This document shows, one piece after another, positions 9,242-17,404 of a stretch of DNA of 50,595 bases. A model generated the notes under the pieces. It was not told where the DNA came from. It ran no database searches and saw only the letters and a program-made list of their open reading frames with translations. A program made the position numbers and the translations under genes. This DNA is from Bacillus canaveralius (lineage in GTDB: Bacteria; Bacillota; Bacilli; Bacillales; Cytobacillaceae). Where the stretch lies: assembly GCF_002860125.1 (NCBI RefSeq), contig NZ_PGVA01000022.1:1-50595 (forward strand). Direction: 5' to 3'. How positions within the stretch are numbered: the first letter of the stretch is position 1; each line of letters opens with the position of its first letter.

Positions 9242-9255
9242 TGTAAGCGTTTGCT
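9242..9255 (+). promoter_or_regulatory. Candidate catabolite-responsive element (cre)
   Basis: TGTAAGCGTTTGCT fits the CcpA consensus TGWAANCGNTNWCA at 12 of 14 positions and lies 33 bp upstream of the dioxygenase start. Confidence 0.35.
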
Positions 9256-9287
9256 TCTATCGATATTTATTTAAACGGGAGGTTATT

Positions 9288-10136
9288 ATGACGATTGAGT
9301 TAAGCATGCTGGTGCCCCATGTTCCTAGTATTTGTCACGAAGACCAGGTTCCTGAGTTTCAAAAGGATATGGTTTCAGCCATGAAAGATGTTTCTAAAGA
9401 AATTTACAGGTTGAAGCCGGATGCGATTGTGCTTGTTTCTTGCCACTGGCCATCGACTTTCTTCCATTACGTTGACTGCACACCGGAGCATAATGGTATT
9501 TTAACAGCTATCGAAGCCCCCGACCTGATCAAGGATGTTCCTTATCATTACCCGGGCGATCCAGACCTTGCAGACGAATTGGTCAAAGCCGGGCAGGATG
9601 CCGGCCTTCAAGTCCAGGGAGTGAATGATCCTTATTATGTTTGGGATTACGGCAGTGTCGTACCATTGCGCTATCTTGTGCCACAGGAGGATATTCCCGT
9701 TATCAATTTATCGGTGACATTAGCTGCGAGTCTTGAGGAAACGTATAAATGGGGGCAAGTGATTGCCAAGGTTTTACGGAAAAGTGACAAAAAGATCGTT
9801 TTCGTTTCAAGCGGAGCCTTATCACATAATTTAGTTCGCGGGAGACATAACAAGCCGACCGTAGCCGAACATGCCCTCGATAAGCAGTTCGTTGAATTCG
9901 TGATGAACAAGGATTATCAAGCTGCGTATAACATGCTTCCAGAATATGCAAGGATGGCGAAAGTGGAATCAGGAGGGCGCCATCTTGCCATGTTATTCAG
10001 CATGGTTGAGGAAGGCTCCGAACCGGCTTATTTAGCGGATGGACAGTCGTCGGGAAGCTGGAATGCTCTCATTACTTTTGGAAATAAACAAGTCGCCCAT
10101 AAGGAAGCGAATGTTGAGAGAGAGTATGTTAAGTAA
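9288..10136 (+). CDS. Extradiol ring-cleavage dioxygenase, LigB-type (class III)
   Basis: ATG at 9288 with GGGAGG upstream gives 282 residues. LigB-superfamily features are LVPHVPSIC (His10, metal), SCHWPS, DYGSVVPL, SSGALSHNL with a likely catalytic histidine, and ESGGRHLAML with the metal glutamate. Such non-haem Fe(II) enzymes open a catechol ring next to the two hydroxyls. The surrounding genes process a 2-hydroxymuconate semialdehyde, and an ACMSD-like decarboxylase is present, so protocatechuate 2,3-cleavage (the PraA role) is the best guess. Here it follows praC instead of leading the operon as in JJ-1b. Protocatechuate versus catechol or another diol is not proven. Confidence 0.85.
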   Translation: MTIELSMLVPHVPSICHEDQVPEFQKDMVSAMKDVSKEIYRLKPDAIVLVSCHWPSTFFHYVDCTPEHNGILTAIEAPDLIKDVPYHYPGDPDLADELVKAGQDAGLQVQGVNDPYYVWDYGSVVPLRYLVPQEDIPVINLSVTLAASLEETYKWGQVIAKVLRKSDKKIVFVSSGALSHNLVRGRHNKPTVAEHALDKQFVEFVMNKDYQAAYNMLPEYARMAKVESGGRHLAMLFSMVEEGSEPAYLADGQSSGSWNALITFGNKQVAHKEANVEREYVK

Positions 10137-10218
10137 AACGAAGGCATTAGCTGACAAAGTTATCCTAAAGCCTTTGGGTATGTATTGTTTTTTGAAAAAA
10201 GCTAAAAAAATCTCTTTT

Positions 10219-10237
10219 TGTTGCACATAGAGAAACA
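10219..10237 (+). promoter_or_regulatory. Candidate IclR operator, copy 2
   Basis: TGTTGCACATAGAGAAACA is identical at 16 of 19 positions to the copy at 14107. TTGCAC inside it could be a -35 element with TGTATA at 10245-10250 as -10. The 10137-10454 gap holds no gene that I can support. Confidence 0.5.
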
Positions 10238-10454
10238 GAGACATTGTATAAGAATTTATCGTGTCATAACATGAATTAAAAATATAGAAGTTTACGATCG
10301 AACAGGGGTAAGAGGGAAGTACAAAACAATTTATAGTTTGAAAGCGCCAACAATAAACTGGAGGTGGAAAAAAATTTTTTCGGGGTGATGTAAAGTAGCA
10401 GACTGGGAACAAAGAAACACTCCCTGCAAGCTAAAGAAAAGGAGAGGATAGGTA

Positions 10455-11711
10455 ATGTTAAGCAAAGAACAAAATGAAAGGTTGACTCAAGTTGGTCCTG
10501 GGAAGCCAACGGGAGAGCTGTTAAGAAGATATTGGCATCCGATTGCAGCAAGCTCGGACATCGAAAAAATTGGGACAATAAAGAAACTGAAGATTCTAGG
10601 AGAAGAGCTCGTATTGTTTCGTGATAAATCCAATACATTGGGACTGGTAGGCGACAAATGTGCCCACAGGGGAGTATCTCTTGAGTATGGTATTCCGGAA
10701 AAATGCGGGATTCGCTGTCAATATCACGGCTGGTTATATGATCGGGATGGACAGTGCACCGAACAACCGAATGAACCGGAAAACAGTACGTTTAAAAGCC
10801 GCATTAAAATTTCTGGATATAAAGTGGAAGAAATGGGCGGACTCGTATTTGCATATATGGGACCTGCCCCCGCTCCTGAACTACCAAAATGGGACCTGTT
10901 TGTTCAAGATAATGTCCTACGCACAATCGGTTACGCGGAGATTCCTTGCAACTGGCTGCAAATAATGGAGAATTCCATGGATCCTACTCACTTGGAATGG
11001 CTGCACGGCCATTACTTCCAGCATGTTTTTGAACAGCAGGGCCGGCCGCAGGATGAATGGAAAATAACGAAACACCATCTAAAAATAGGATTCAATGAAT
11101 TTGAGTACGGAATTATTAAAAGACGTGTGTTAGAAGGACAAACCGAAGAAAATGAAGACTGGGCGGTTGGTCATCCGATTGTATTTCCAAATATGCTGCG
11201 TGTTGGCGATAGTGGGGCCCACTCCTTCCAAATCCGTGTTCCGATCGATGATGAACACACACTGCATTTTTGGTATACATGTTTTGTTCCAATGGAAGGG
11301 GTCAAAGTTCCGGACAATTACCCAATTTCGCTATACGAATGCCCTATCTTCGATGCGAACGGAAAATTTGTTAATGACTATATCGACGGACAGGACATGA
11401 TGGCATGGGTTACTCAGGGCGCGATTGCGGACCGAACTACAGAGCGGCTCGGAACTTCCGATAAAGGTATTATTATGTTTCGGCAGATGCTGCAACGGGA
11501 ATTGAAACAAATTGAAAATGGAGAAGATCCTAAATGTGTTATTCGTGATCCCCGGCAAAATGAAAATATTAAGCTACCACAAGAGGAAGATAAATTTAGT
11601 GAGGGCGGTTTATTGTCAGGAGTGGCCAAAGACTGGAATACACGATATGCCCCGAACCTTGATGAAATTATTGAACTTTGTAAAGGTGGAAAGGTTTCTT
11701 CTGGTCTTTAA
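10455..11711 (+). CDS. Rieske aromatic ring-hydroxylating oxygenase, alpha subunit
   Basis: This 418-residue oxygenase has a Rieske [2Fe-2S] domain with CAHRG (Cys69, His71) and CQYHGW (Cys88, His91). The mononuclear-iron helix NSMDPTHLEWLHG supplies His179 and His184, with the bridging Asp near 176. The opening LTQVGPGKPTGELLRRYWHP is typical of the phthalate 4,5-dioxygenase/Pht3-like and vanillate demethylase-like group, which has alpha subunits only. It needs a reductase, and none is encoded nearby. The Gfo/Idh dehydrogenase and decarboxylase downstream suggest dihydroxylation of a phthalate-type acid. GGAGAGGAT is upstream. Substrate inferred, not shown. Confidence 0.85.
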   Translation: MLSKEQNERLTQVGPGKPTGELLRRYWHPIAASSDIEKIGTIKKLKILGEELVLFRDKSNTLGLVGDKCAHRGVSLEYGIPEKCGIRCQYHGWLYDRDGQCTEQPNEPENSTFKSRIKISGYKVEEMGGLVFAYMGPAPAPELPKWDLFVQDNVLRTIGYAEIPCNWLQIMENSMDPTHLEWLHGHYFQHVFEQQGRPQDEWKITKHHLKIGFNEFEYGIIKRRVLEGQTEENEDWAVGHPIVFPNMLRVGDSGAHSFQIRVPIDDEHTLHFWYTCFVPMEGVKVPDNYPISLYECPIFDANGKFVNDYIDGQDMMAWVTQGAIADRTTERLGTSDKGIIMFRQMLQRELKQIENGEDPKCVIRDPRQNENIKLPQEEDKFSEGGLLSGVAKDWNTRYAPNLDEIIELCKGGKVSSGL

Positions 11712-11777
11712 GCAACGGGAAGTTCCTTCGTAGCTGGGGGGAACTTCTTCTCATTCTATTTGAAGGGGGATTCATAG

Positions 11778-11978
11778 ATGGCTGAAAATAAAAACTATGA
11801 AATTAAGTTAAAGTACTGTCCGAATTGTGGGGAGTCACTTTTAAAATCAAAGAGCCTCTTAAATGAATACTGGATTTCCAGTGATATAGCTTATTTTTGT
11901 TGGTGCAGCGATTGTTCATGGAGAGGCGAAATTATCGAGATGGAGCGTGTCACTGCACCCGAGTTAGCCAGTCAATAA
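11778..11978 (+). CDS. Small zinc-ribbon protein
   Basis: This 66-residue protein starts at ATG with GAAGGGGG upstream. It has CPNCGE at residues 14-19 and CWCSDC near residues 42-47, so two Cys-x2-Cys knuckles plus one extra Cys, giving a zinc-ribbon or rubredoxin-like metal site. The C-terminal tail is acidic and polar. It sits 66 bp after the Rieske gene and 18 bp before the aldolase-family gene, clearly in the same operon. I do not recognise a named family. It could be an assembly or structural partner of the oxygenase, or a small electron carrier; neither is shown. Confidence 0.7.
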   Translation: MAENKNYEIKLKYCPNCGESLLKSKSLLNEYWISSDIAYFCWCSDCSWRGEIIEMERVTAPELASQ

Positions 11979-11996
11979 GGAAAGCAGGTGAGATAG

Positions 11997-12734
11997 ATGT
12001 CTGATCCGCTATACGAACTTAGAGAAAAAGTAGCGCTCTCCTGTAGGATTTTAGCGATGGAAGGTCTGGTAGATGAAACACTGGGCCATGTTAGTGCGCG
12101 AATTCCAGATACAAATGAAATGTTTATCCGCTGCCGGGGAGAGCAGGAGGATGGGGTTAGATATACGACGGTCGAGGCAATAAGGCGAGTCAACTTTGAC
12201 GGTCAGGGCGATGACCTTCAAGGGAAATATCAAATTCCAAAAGAACTGCCAATCCATGGCGAAATTATGAAGTCCCGGCCGGAAGTCGGGTGTGTGATCC
12301 ACGCCCATCCACCTGCCGCTTTGATTTGCGGAATTTCGGATTTACCGCTGCGACCGATTTTTGGAGCCTTCAATATTCCTGCGATGCGGATGGCATTAGA
12401 GGGAATTCCGATTTTTCCGAGATCATATCTGGTAACACGGTCTGAACTAGCAACGCCGCTGATTGAAGAAATGGGAGAAAAAAATATTTGTTTAATGAAG
12501 GGCCATGGCATTACAGCAACAGGAGCAACAGTTGAAGAAGCTACTATCAATGCCTTGAACTTCAATACATTAGCAAAAGTAACGCTAGAAGTAAGCAAAA
12601 CAGGCCGGGAAGCATCTGTGATCTCCGATGAGGATGTTGCCGAGCTGCCTGATTTAGGAACAAAGTTTAATGCGAAATGGGTTTGGCGATATTATGTGAG
12701 AAAATTAAGAGAGACTGAGAGAATAAAAGGTTGA
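11997..12734 (+). CDS. Class II aldolase/adducin-family protein, probable dihydroxyphthalate decarboxylase
   Basis: This 245-residue protein has the class II aldolase signature: TLGHVSARIP at residues 28-37, PIHGEI with Glu89, zinc ligands His102 and His104 in IHAHPP, and His170 in MKGHGITATG. Members include fuculose-phosphate aldolase, and also the 3,4-dihydroxyphthalate decarboxylases PhtC/PadC of actinobacteria. Between a Rieske oxygenase and a Pht4-like dehydrogenase, a decarboxylase making protocatechuate is the most economical role. AAAGCAGGTGAG lies upstream. Fold sure; reaction inferred. Confidence 0.75.
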   Translation: MSDPLYELREKVALSCRILAMEGLVDETLGHVSARIPDTNEMFIRCRGEQEDGVRYTTVEAIRRVNFDGQGDDLQGKYQIPKELPIHGEIMKSRPEVGCVIHAHPPAALICGISDLPLRPIFGAFNIPAMRMALEGIPIFPRSYLVTRSELATPLIEEMGEKNICLMKGHGITATGATVEEATINALNFNTLAKVTLEVSKTGREASVISDEDVAELPDLGTKFNAKWVWRYYVRKLRETERIKG

Positions 12735-12748
12735 AAGGAGATGTCAAA

Positions 12749-13963
12749 TTGTCCTTGGAAAATGGAATTATTAATATTGGAATAGTAGGATTGGGCATTG
12801 CCGGGGCATCGATGGTCCCCGATATTTTAAGGCATCCAAAGGTCAGATTGACTGCTGCTGCAACGAGAAACAAAGAAAGACTTGAAAAAATCGCCTACGA
12901 ATATAATGTGGAAACCTATTATACCATTGAGGATTTATGTAAAAGCACAAATGTTGATGCAGTTTACATTGCCACTCCTACCGAATTACATACCGAACAT
13001 GTGCGCATTGCTGCGGAAGCGAAAAAGCATATCATCGTCGAAAAACCTTTATCGGTATCTTTAACCGATGCAGATAATATGATCGAAAATGCAGAAAGAA
13101 ACGGTGTCCAGCTGATAGTAGGGCATTCCCACAGCTTTGAACCGCCCATTCAGAAAATGCGGGAGATTATAACCAGTGGTGAACTTGGAAGAGTCGTCAT
13201 GATTCACAATTGGTATTTTAATGATTGGTTATATCGTCCAAGGACGCCTGAAGAATTAAAGACCGAACTTGGGGGCGGGGTCACCTACCGCCAGGGCTCG
13301 CACCAATTTGATATCATCCGCTTTTTAGGCGGGGGAATGATCAGGAGCATCCGAGCAGTAACTGGGATCTGGGACGATTCGCGGCCAACGGAAGGCAATC
13401 ACTCCATTTTCCTTGAGTTTGAAAATGGTACTGCCGCAACTGCTGTCTATAATGGCTATGATCATTTTCATACAACGGAGCTAACCTTTGATATTGGAGA
13501 AGGAGGCCCGTTAACAAAATCAAATATCTACGCACAATCGCGCCGCCTCATAACAGAAACAAATTCGCCTGCTGATGAAGTGTCATTAAAAATAGCCTCT
13601 GGATATGGCGGAAGCCGCTCGAAAAACTATCAAGTCGCCGAAAAAAATCATCCGTTTTTTGGATTGACGATTGTCAGCTGTGAAAAGGGCGACATCCGGC
13701 AACACCCTGACGGCCTGCTTGTTTATGGAGAAAACGAAAAGTATGTCGTTCCTATTTCAAAAGAAGAGACAGGGCGCTTCAATGTCATCGACGAGCTCTG
13801 TACCGCTGTGATAGAAGGACAAAGGCCGGTACATGATGGATATTGGGCAAAAGCAAACTTGGAAGTGTGCATAAAAGCGATTCAATCATCAAAAGAACGC
13901 AAAGAATTGTATTTAGACTTTCAGGTGCCGGTAAAAGATAAAGTGAAAAATATTATTGGATAG
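12749..13963 (+). CDS. Gfo/Idh/MocA-family oxidoreductase, phthalate dihydrodiol dehydrogenase-like
   Basis: The start is placed at TTG 12749 because AAAGGAG (12734-12740) is 8 nt upstream; an earlier TTG at 12731 overlaps the previous stop and lacks a site. The product is 404 residues. The Rossmann motif IVGLGIAGASM is at the N-terminus, EKPLSV holds the conserved lysine, and GGGVTYRQGSHQFDI carries a catalytic-region histidine. The length and this last segment suit Pht4/OphB, which oxidise the cis-dihydrodiol of phthalate. It ends the Rieske operon. Gfo/Idh enzymes vary widely in substrate, so the specific role rests on context. Confidence 0.78.
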   Translation: MSLENGIINIGIVGLGIAGASMVPDILRHPKVRLTAAATRNKERLEKIAYEYNVETYYTIEDLCKSTNVDAVYIATPTELHTEHVRIAAEAKKHIIVEKPLSVSLTDADNMIENAERNGVQLIVGHSHSFEPPIQKMREIITSGELGRVVMIHNWYFNDWLYRPRTPEELKTELGGGVTYRQGSHQFDIIRFLGGGMIRSIRAVTGIWDDSRPTEGNHSIFLEFENGTAATAVYNGYDHFHTTELTFDIGEGGPLTKSNIYAQSRRLITETNSPADEVSLKIASGYGGSRSKNYQVAEKNHPFFGLTIVSCEKGDIRQHPDGLLVYGENEKYVVPISKEETGRFNVIDELCTAVIEGQRPVHDGYWAKANLEVCIKAIQSSKERKELYLDFQVPVKDKVKNIIG

Positions 13964-14043
13964 ATAATGAATCCGTTCTTGCTGATGACATTGATTTATT
14001 CATGAAAATCAAATCGATATATGATTTTATACCTTTTTGAAAG

Positions 14044-14075
14044 CAGACTTTCTTTTGTATAGTCTGATTTTTTTT
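14044..14075 (+). terminator. Probable terminator after the Rieske operon
   Basis: CAGACT (14044-14049) pairs with AGTCTG (14061-14066), followed by ATTTTTTTT. The stem is short (6 bp). Confidence 0.5.
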
Positions 14076-14106
14076 AGCCAATTAATGTGTGTAAATTTTT
14101 TTTGCT

Positions 14107-14125
14107 TGTTGCACATAGCACAACA
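14107..14125 (+). promoter_or_regulatory. Candidate IclR operator, copy 3
   Basis: TGTTGCACATAGCACAACA has perfect TGTTG/CAACA ends and shares 16 of 19 positions with the copy at 10219. It lies 90 bp before the TRAP permease start. Confidence 0.5.
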
Positions 14126-14215
14126 GGAAGGTTGTAGGTTCTATTTTTTTATATTATTTTGAATATATAAATATTTTGAATAATTAATTCGTAAAAAGAA
14201 AGCGAGGGAGGATTT

Positions 14216-16183
14216 TTGAAAAAGATATTAGGAAATTTATTTAGTACTGGAATGATTAGAGAGCCTGAAGGGTGGATCAGGAAACTTACCCTGTTATTGG
14301 TTTGCGCGATCACAATATTTCAATTTTATGTAGTCTTATTTTCAACCATGGATCCATTTCTGCACAATTCTATCTTCATCACATTTATGTTAGCGGTTAC
14401 ATTCATTGTTTTTTCCTTTAGTTCAGGCAAGTCGAGAAATAAAATTCCGCTCTATGACATCCTTATCTCTTTTACGTTAATGGGAATCGGCGTGTTTATG
14501 ATCGTATATTCTGAACGCTTTCTCACCCGTTGGCCAATGGCGGACCCGTTAACTGTAATGGAAATGATTGTGGGTTCGATCATGCTGTTGATTGTCATTG
14601 AGGTAACAAGAAGAACTCTGGGAACCGGGATGCTCGTCATTGTAAGCGCTTTAATTATTTATGCTTTCTTTGGCCATCTCATCCCGGGTGTTTTTGGCCA
14701 CCAGCAGTACACGTTGATGCAATTCGTCGACCAAATGGTGTTCACGGTAAACGGTGTTTATGGCTCAATTGCAACTGTAGCGGCAACGTATGTGTTTTTC
14801 TTTGTACTGTTCGGTAACTTGTTCAATGCTTCTGGTGGCGGGAATTTCTTTTATGCACTATCAAAAGCCGTGACCGGCCGGGTAGCGGGAGGCCCCGCCA
14901 AGGTAGCGGTGATTTCGAGCGGTTTGTACGGCTCCATTTCCGGAAGCCCGACAGCAGATGTCGCCACGACAGGATCGTTTACGATTCCTTCTATGAAAAA
15001 GGTTGGATATTCGGGAGTTTACGCTGGTGCGATTGAAGCAACTGCGGCGACTGGTGGAAGTATTCTTCCGCCAGTCATGGGGTCAGCAGCGTTTCTGATG
15101 GCAGAAATGACAGGCATTTCTTATGCATCAATAGCATGGGCTGCGCTGATACCGGGGCTCTTATACTATTTAGCGATTTTCGCACAAGTCCATTTCCAGG
15201 CGAAGAAGACAAAGATGGCCGGATACGATGATGAGACTTTACCAACCGTAAAAGGCGTCATGAAGTCGATGGGACAATTCATCATTCCGATTATCGTCCT
15301 CGTTGTTTTCCTTGAACAAGGATTCACACCGGTACTTGGAGCAATTGCTGCCTCCGTAGCAACGATCATTGTGAGTTATTTTAAAAAGGAAACCAGGTTA
15401 ACCCCGAAGAAACTTTTTAACACGATGATAGAAACGACTACCCGAATATCTCCGTTGGTGGCCGTCTGTGCAGCTGCTGGAATCGTGGCAGGGGTAATTC
15501 AGGTGACGGGGCTTGGAGGGAAATTCTCAAGTCTGATCCATGCGGCTTCAGGCGGAAGTATATTTATGACGTTACTGGTAACCATGGTTGTTTGCGTCAT
15601 CTTTGGAATGGGGATGCCTACTCCCGCTGCATATATTCTTACTGCGGTATTAGCGGCACCAATCATGATTGAAGTTGGGATTGATTTGCTGGAAGCCCAT
15701 TTATTCATTTTATATTTTGCTTGCTTATCAGCCATTACACCGCCGGTCGCCGTTGCCGCATATGCGGCCGCCGCAATAGCCGATGCCAATCCAATAAAAA
15801 TCGGCTTGCTGGCCTGCCGGTTGGGAGCTGTTGCGTTTATCATTCCATTTATGTTTATTTATGACCCGGCTCTCTTGTTGATTGGTTCCCCGGTTGAAAT
15901 CATAATCGCTGTGATCAGCGCAATTATTGGGGTTCTTGCATTGGCGGCCGGATTTGAAGGATGGTTTGGTATACCGCTCAAAAAATATGAACAATTCATT
16001 GTGATTATCAGCGGTCTGCTTCTCATCTATCCACATTATGTCAGTAGCATCATTGGCTTGGCTGGCGTATGTTTCATGCTTGTGCCGAAATTCCCTGAGG
16101 TAGCGAAAGATTTTAAAAATAGCGGTCGAGTGAAAATTGACGGGGAAATAAGCCTCGATAAAAAACCAATTTCAAATTATTAA
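14216..16183 (+). CDS. TRAP transporter permease, fused 4TM/12TM type (TAXI class)
   Basis: A TTG start at 14216 follows GAGGGAGG closely; the product is 655 residues and almost wholly hydrophobic. The DctM-like part shows the TRAP signatures SGLYGSISGSPTADVATTGSFTIP and TAATGGSILPPVMGSAAFLMAEMTG, and later GMGMPTPAAYILTAVLAAP. Fused DctQ-DctM proteins of this size work with TAXI binding proteins, two of which follow at once. It is an ion-coupled importer for organic acids. Copy 3 of the IclR-type motif lies in its promoter region, so import of an aromatic acid used by the upstream operons is likely. Confidence 0.92.
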   Translation: MKKILGNLFSTGMIREPEGWIRKLTLLLVCAITIFQFYVVLFSTMDPFLHNSIFITFMLAVTFIVFSFSSGKSRNKIPLYDILISFTLMGIGVFMIVYSERFLTRWPMADPLTVMEMIVGSIMLLIVIEVTRRTLGTGMLVIVSALIIYAFFGHLIPGVFGHQQYTLMQFVDQMVFTVNGVYGSIATVAATYVFFFVLFGNLFNASGGGNFFYALSKAVTGRVAGGPAKVAVISSGLYGSISGSPTADVATTGSFTIPSMKKVGYSGVYAGAIEATAATGGSILPPVMGSAAFLMAEMTGISYASIAWAALIPGLLYYLAIFAQVHFQAKKTKMAGYDDETLPTVKGVMKSMGQFIIPIIVLVVFLEQGFTPVLGAIAASVATIIVSYFKKETRLTPKKLFNTMIETTTRISPLVAVCAAAGIVAGVIQVTGLGGKFSSLIHAASGGSIFMTLLVTMVVCVIFGMGMPTPAAYILTAVLAAPIMIEVGIDLLEAHLFILYFACLSAITPPVAVAAYAAAAIADANPIKIGLLACRLGAVAFIIPFMFIYDPALLLIGSPVEIIIAVISAIIGVLALAAGFEGWFGIPLKKYEQFIVIISGLLLIYPHYVSSIIGLAGVCFMLVPKFPEVAKDFKNSGRVKIDGEISLDKKPISNY

Positions 16184-16236
16184 AAACGTTTCTTAAAAGC
16201 AGAAAGACAAGAATATGAAACATTGGGGGAAAAGGA

Positions 16237-17250
16237 ATGAAAATAAGAACCTATCAGTCTATTTTTATTCTTCTATTTTTCGTGTTGTTTTTGGTAGGCT
16301 GTGGCGCTACACAAGATCCAGAAGCTAATTCTTCAAAGGCGAATGCTAGCGGCGGTGAGATGAAGGTAACTATTGCAGGAGGAGCCGCAGGGGGAGCCTG
16401 GAGCACTATTGGTGAAGGGATTGGAGAAACCTTTAAGCGGTCATATCCTGATTCATCGTTTACGTATCAGCCCGGACAGGATGGCGCCAATGTGATTACG
16501 GTAAATACCGGTCAGGCCGATTTTGGTATAGTCAGCTCTCCTTCTGTGAAATGGGCATATGAAGGAAAGCCTCCGTATCCATCGAAAATAGAAAATTTAC
16601 GTACCGTAGCCTTTCTTCATAAGATGCCTTATCACTTTGTGGTAACTGAAAGTTCAAACATTCAATCAATCGATCAGATTGTTAAAGAAAAAATTCCTTT
16701 TGTAGTGGCTGTGGCTACCAAAGATTCGACGATGGAAATGACGAACCGTGTTGTCTTTGAAAGCTATGGAACCAGCTATAAAGAAATTGAAAAGAATGGA
16801 GGTAAGATTCAGTATATAGCAATACCCTATGACCAAATTAAAGATAACAAGATGGATGGAACTTTGACTCCCTTTCCCTTACCGACAGGGAGCCTGGTGG
16901 AATTGAATACTAACAAACCAATCAAGTTACTGCCTCTTTCTGATACAGCTATTAAATTGTTGGCAGAAAAAGTAGGGGCAAAACCTTTTACGATTATGGC
17001 TGGTGCCTATCCATTTGTCAAAGAAGATATCGCTACTGCGTCGGTTGATACTGTTTTAATTGCGAGCGCAGATGTACCTGAAGACGTTGTATATAAAATG
17101 ACCAAAGCCATGTATGAACAATTGGATTACCTTTATACCGTTCATCAATCCTTTGAGGCTATAACAAAAGAAACGATAGCAGATGTTGCAGGAGCTCCAT
17201 TACATCCGGGTGCTGAAAAATTCTATAAAGAAATCGGTATTCTGAAATAG
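16237..17250 (+). CDS. TAXI-family TRAP transporter substrate-binding lipoprotein (copy 1)
   Basis: This 337-residue protein has a lipoprotein signal peptide with the lipobox LVGC (Cys22), then the TAXI hallmark TIAGGAAGGAWSTIGEGI and GQADFGIVSS. It would be anchored outside the membrane and deliver substrate to the fused permease 53 bp upstream. GGGGGAAAAGG precedes the start. A paralogue lies at 18070; the last 50 residues of the two are nearly the same. The 3' flank has a hairpin (17260-17267 with 17290-17297) related to the terminator after copy 2, so the duplication probably took in flanking DNA. Confidence 0.93.
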   Translation: MKIRTYQSIFILLFFVLFLVGCGATQDPEANSSKANASGGEMKVTIAGGAAGGAWSTIGEGIGETFKRSYPDSSFTYQPGQDGANVITVNTGQADFGIVSSPSVKWAYEGKPPYPSKIENLRTVAFLHKMPYHFVVTESSNIQSIDQIVKEKIPFVVAVATKDSTMEMTNRVVFESYGTSYKEIEKNGGKIQYIAIPYDQIKDNKMDGTLTPFPLPTGSLVELNTNKPIKLLPLSDTAIKLLAEKVGAKPFTIMAGAYPFVKEDIATASVDTVLIASADVPEDVVYKMTKAMYEQLDYLYTVHQSFEAITKETIADVAGAPLHPGAEKFYKEIGILK

Positions 17251-17404
17251 AGTAAAACAATAGCGATTATAAGACCTTAAGACCAATTGATCGCTATCTA
17301 TAGATCTACAAAGATGAGACCGAACTACCAATCGAAATTCATCCACACACATAATATAACATGGTAATTTTTGGAATGAAAAATTGGAAGATGGGGGATA
17401 TTTT

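Noticed and set aside
12731-12749. TTG at 12731 as the start of the Gfo/Idh gene.
   Set aside because: It overlaps the previous stop and sits before the AAAGGAG site; TTG 12749 has correct spacing.
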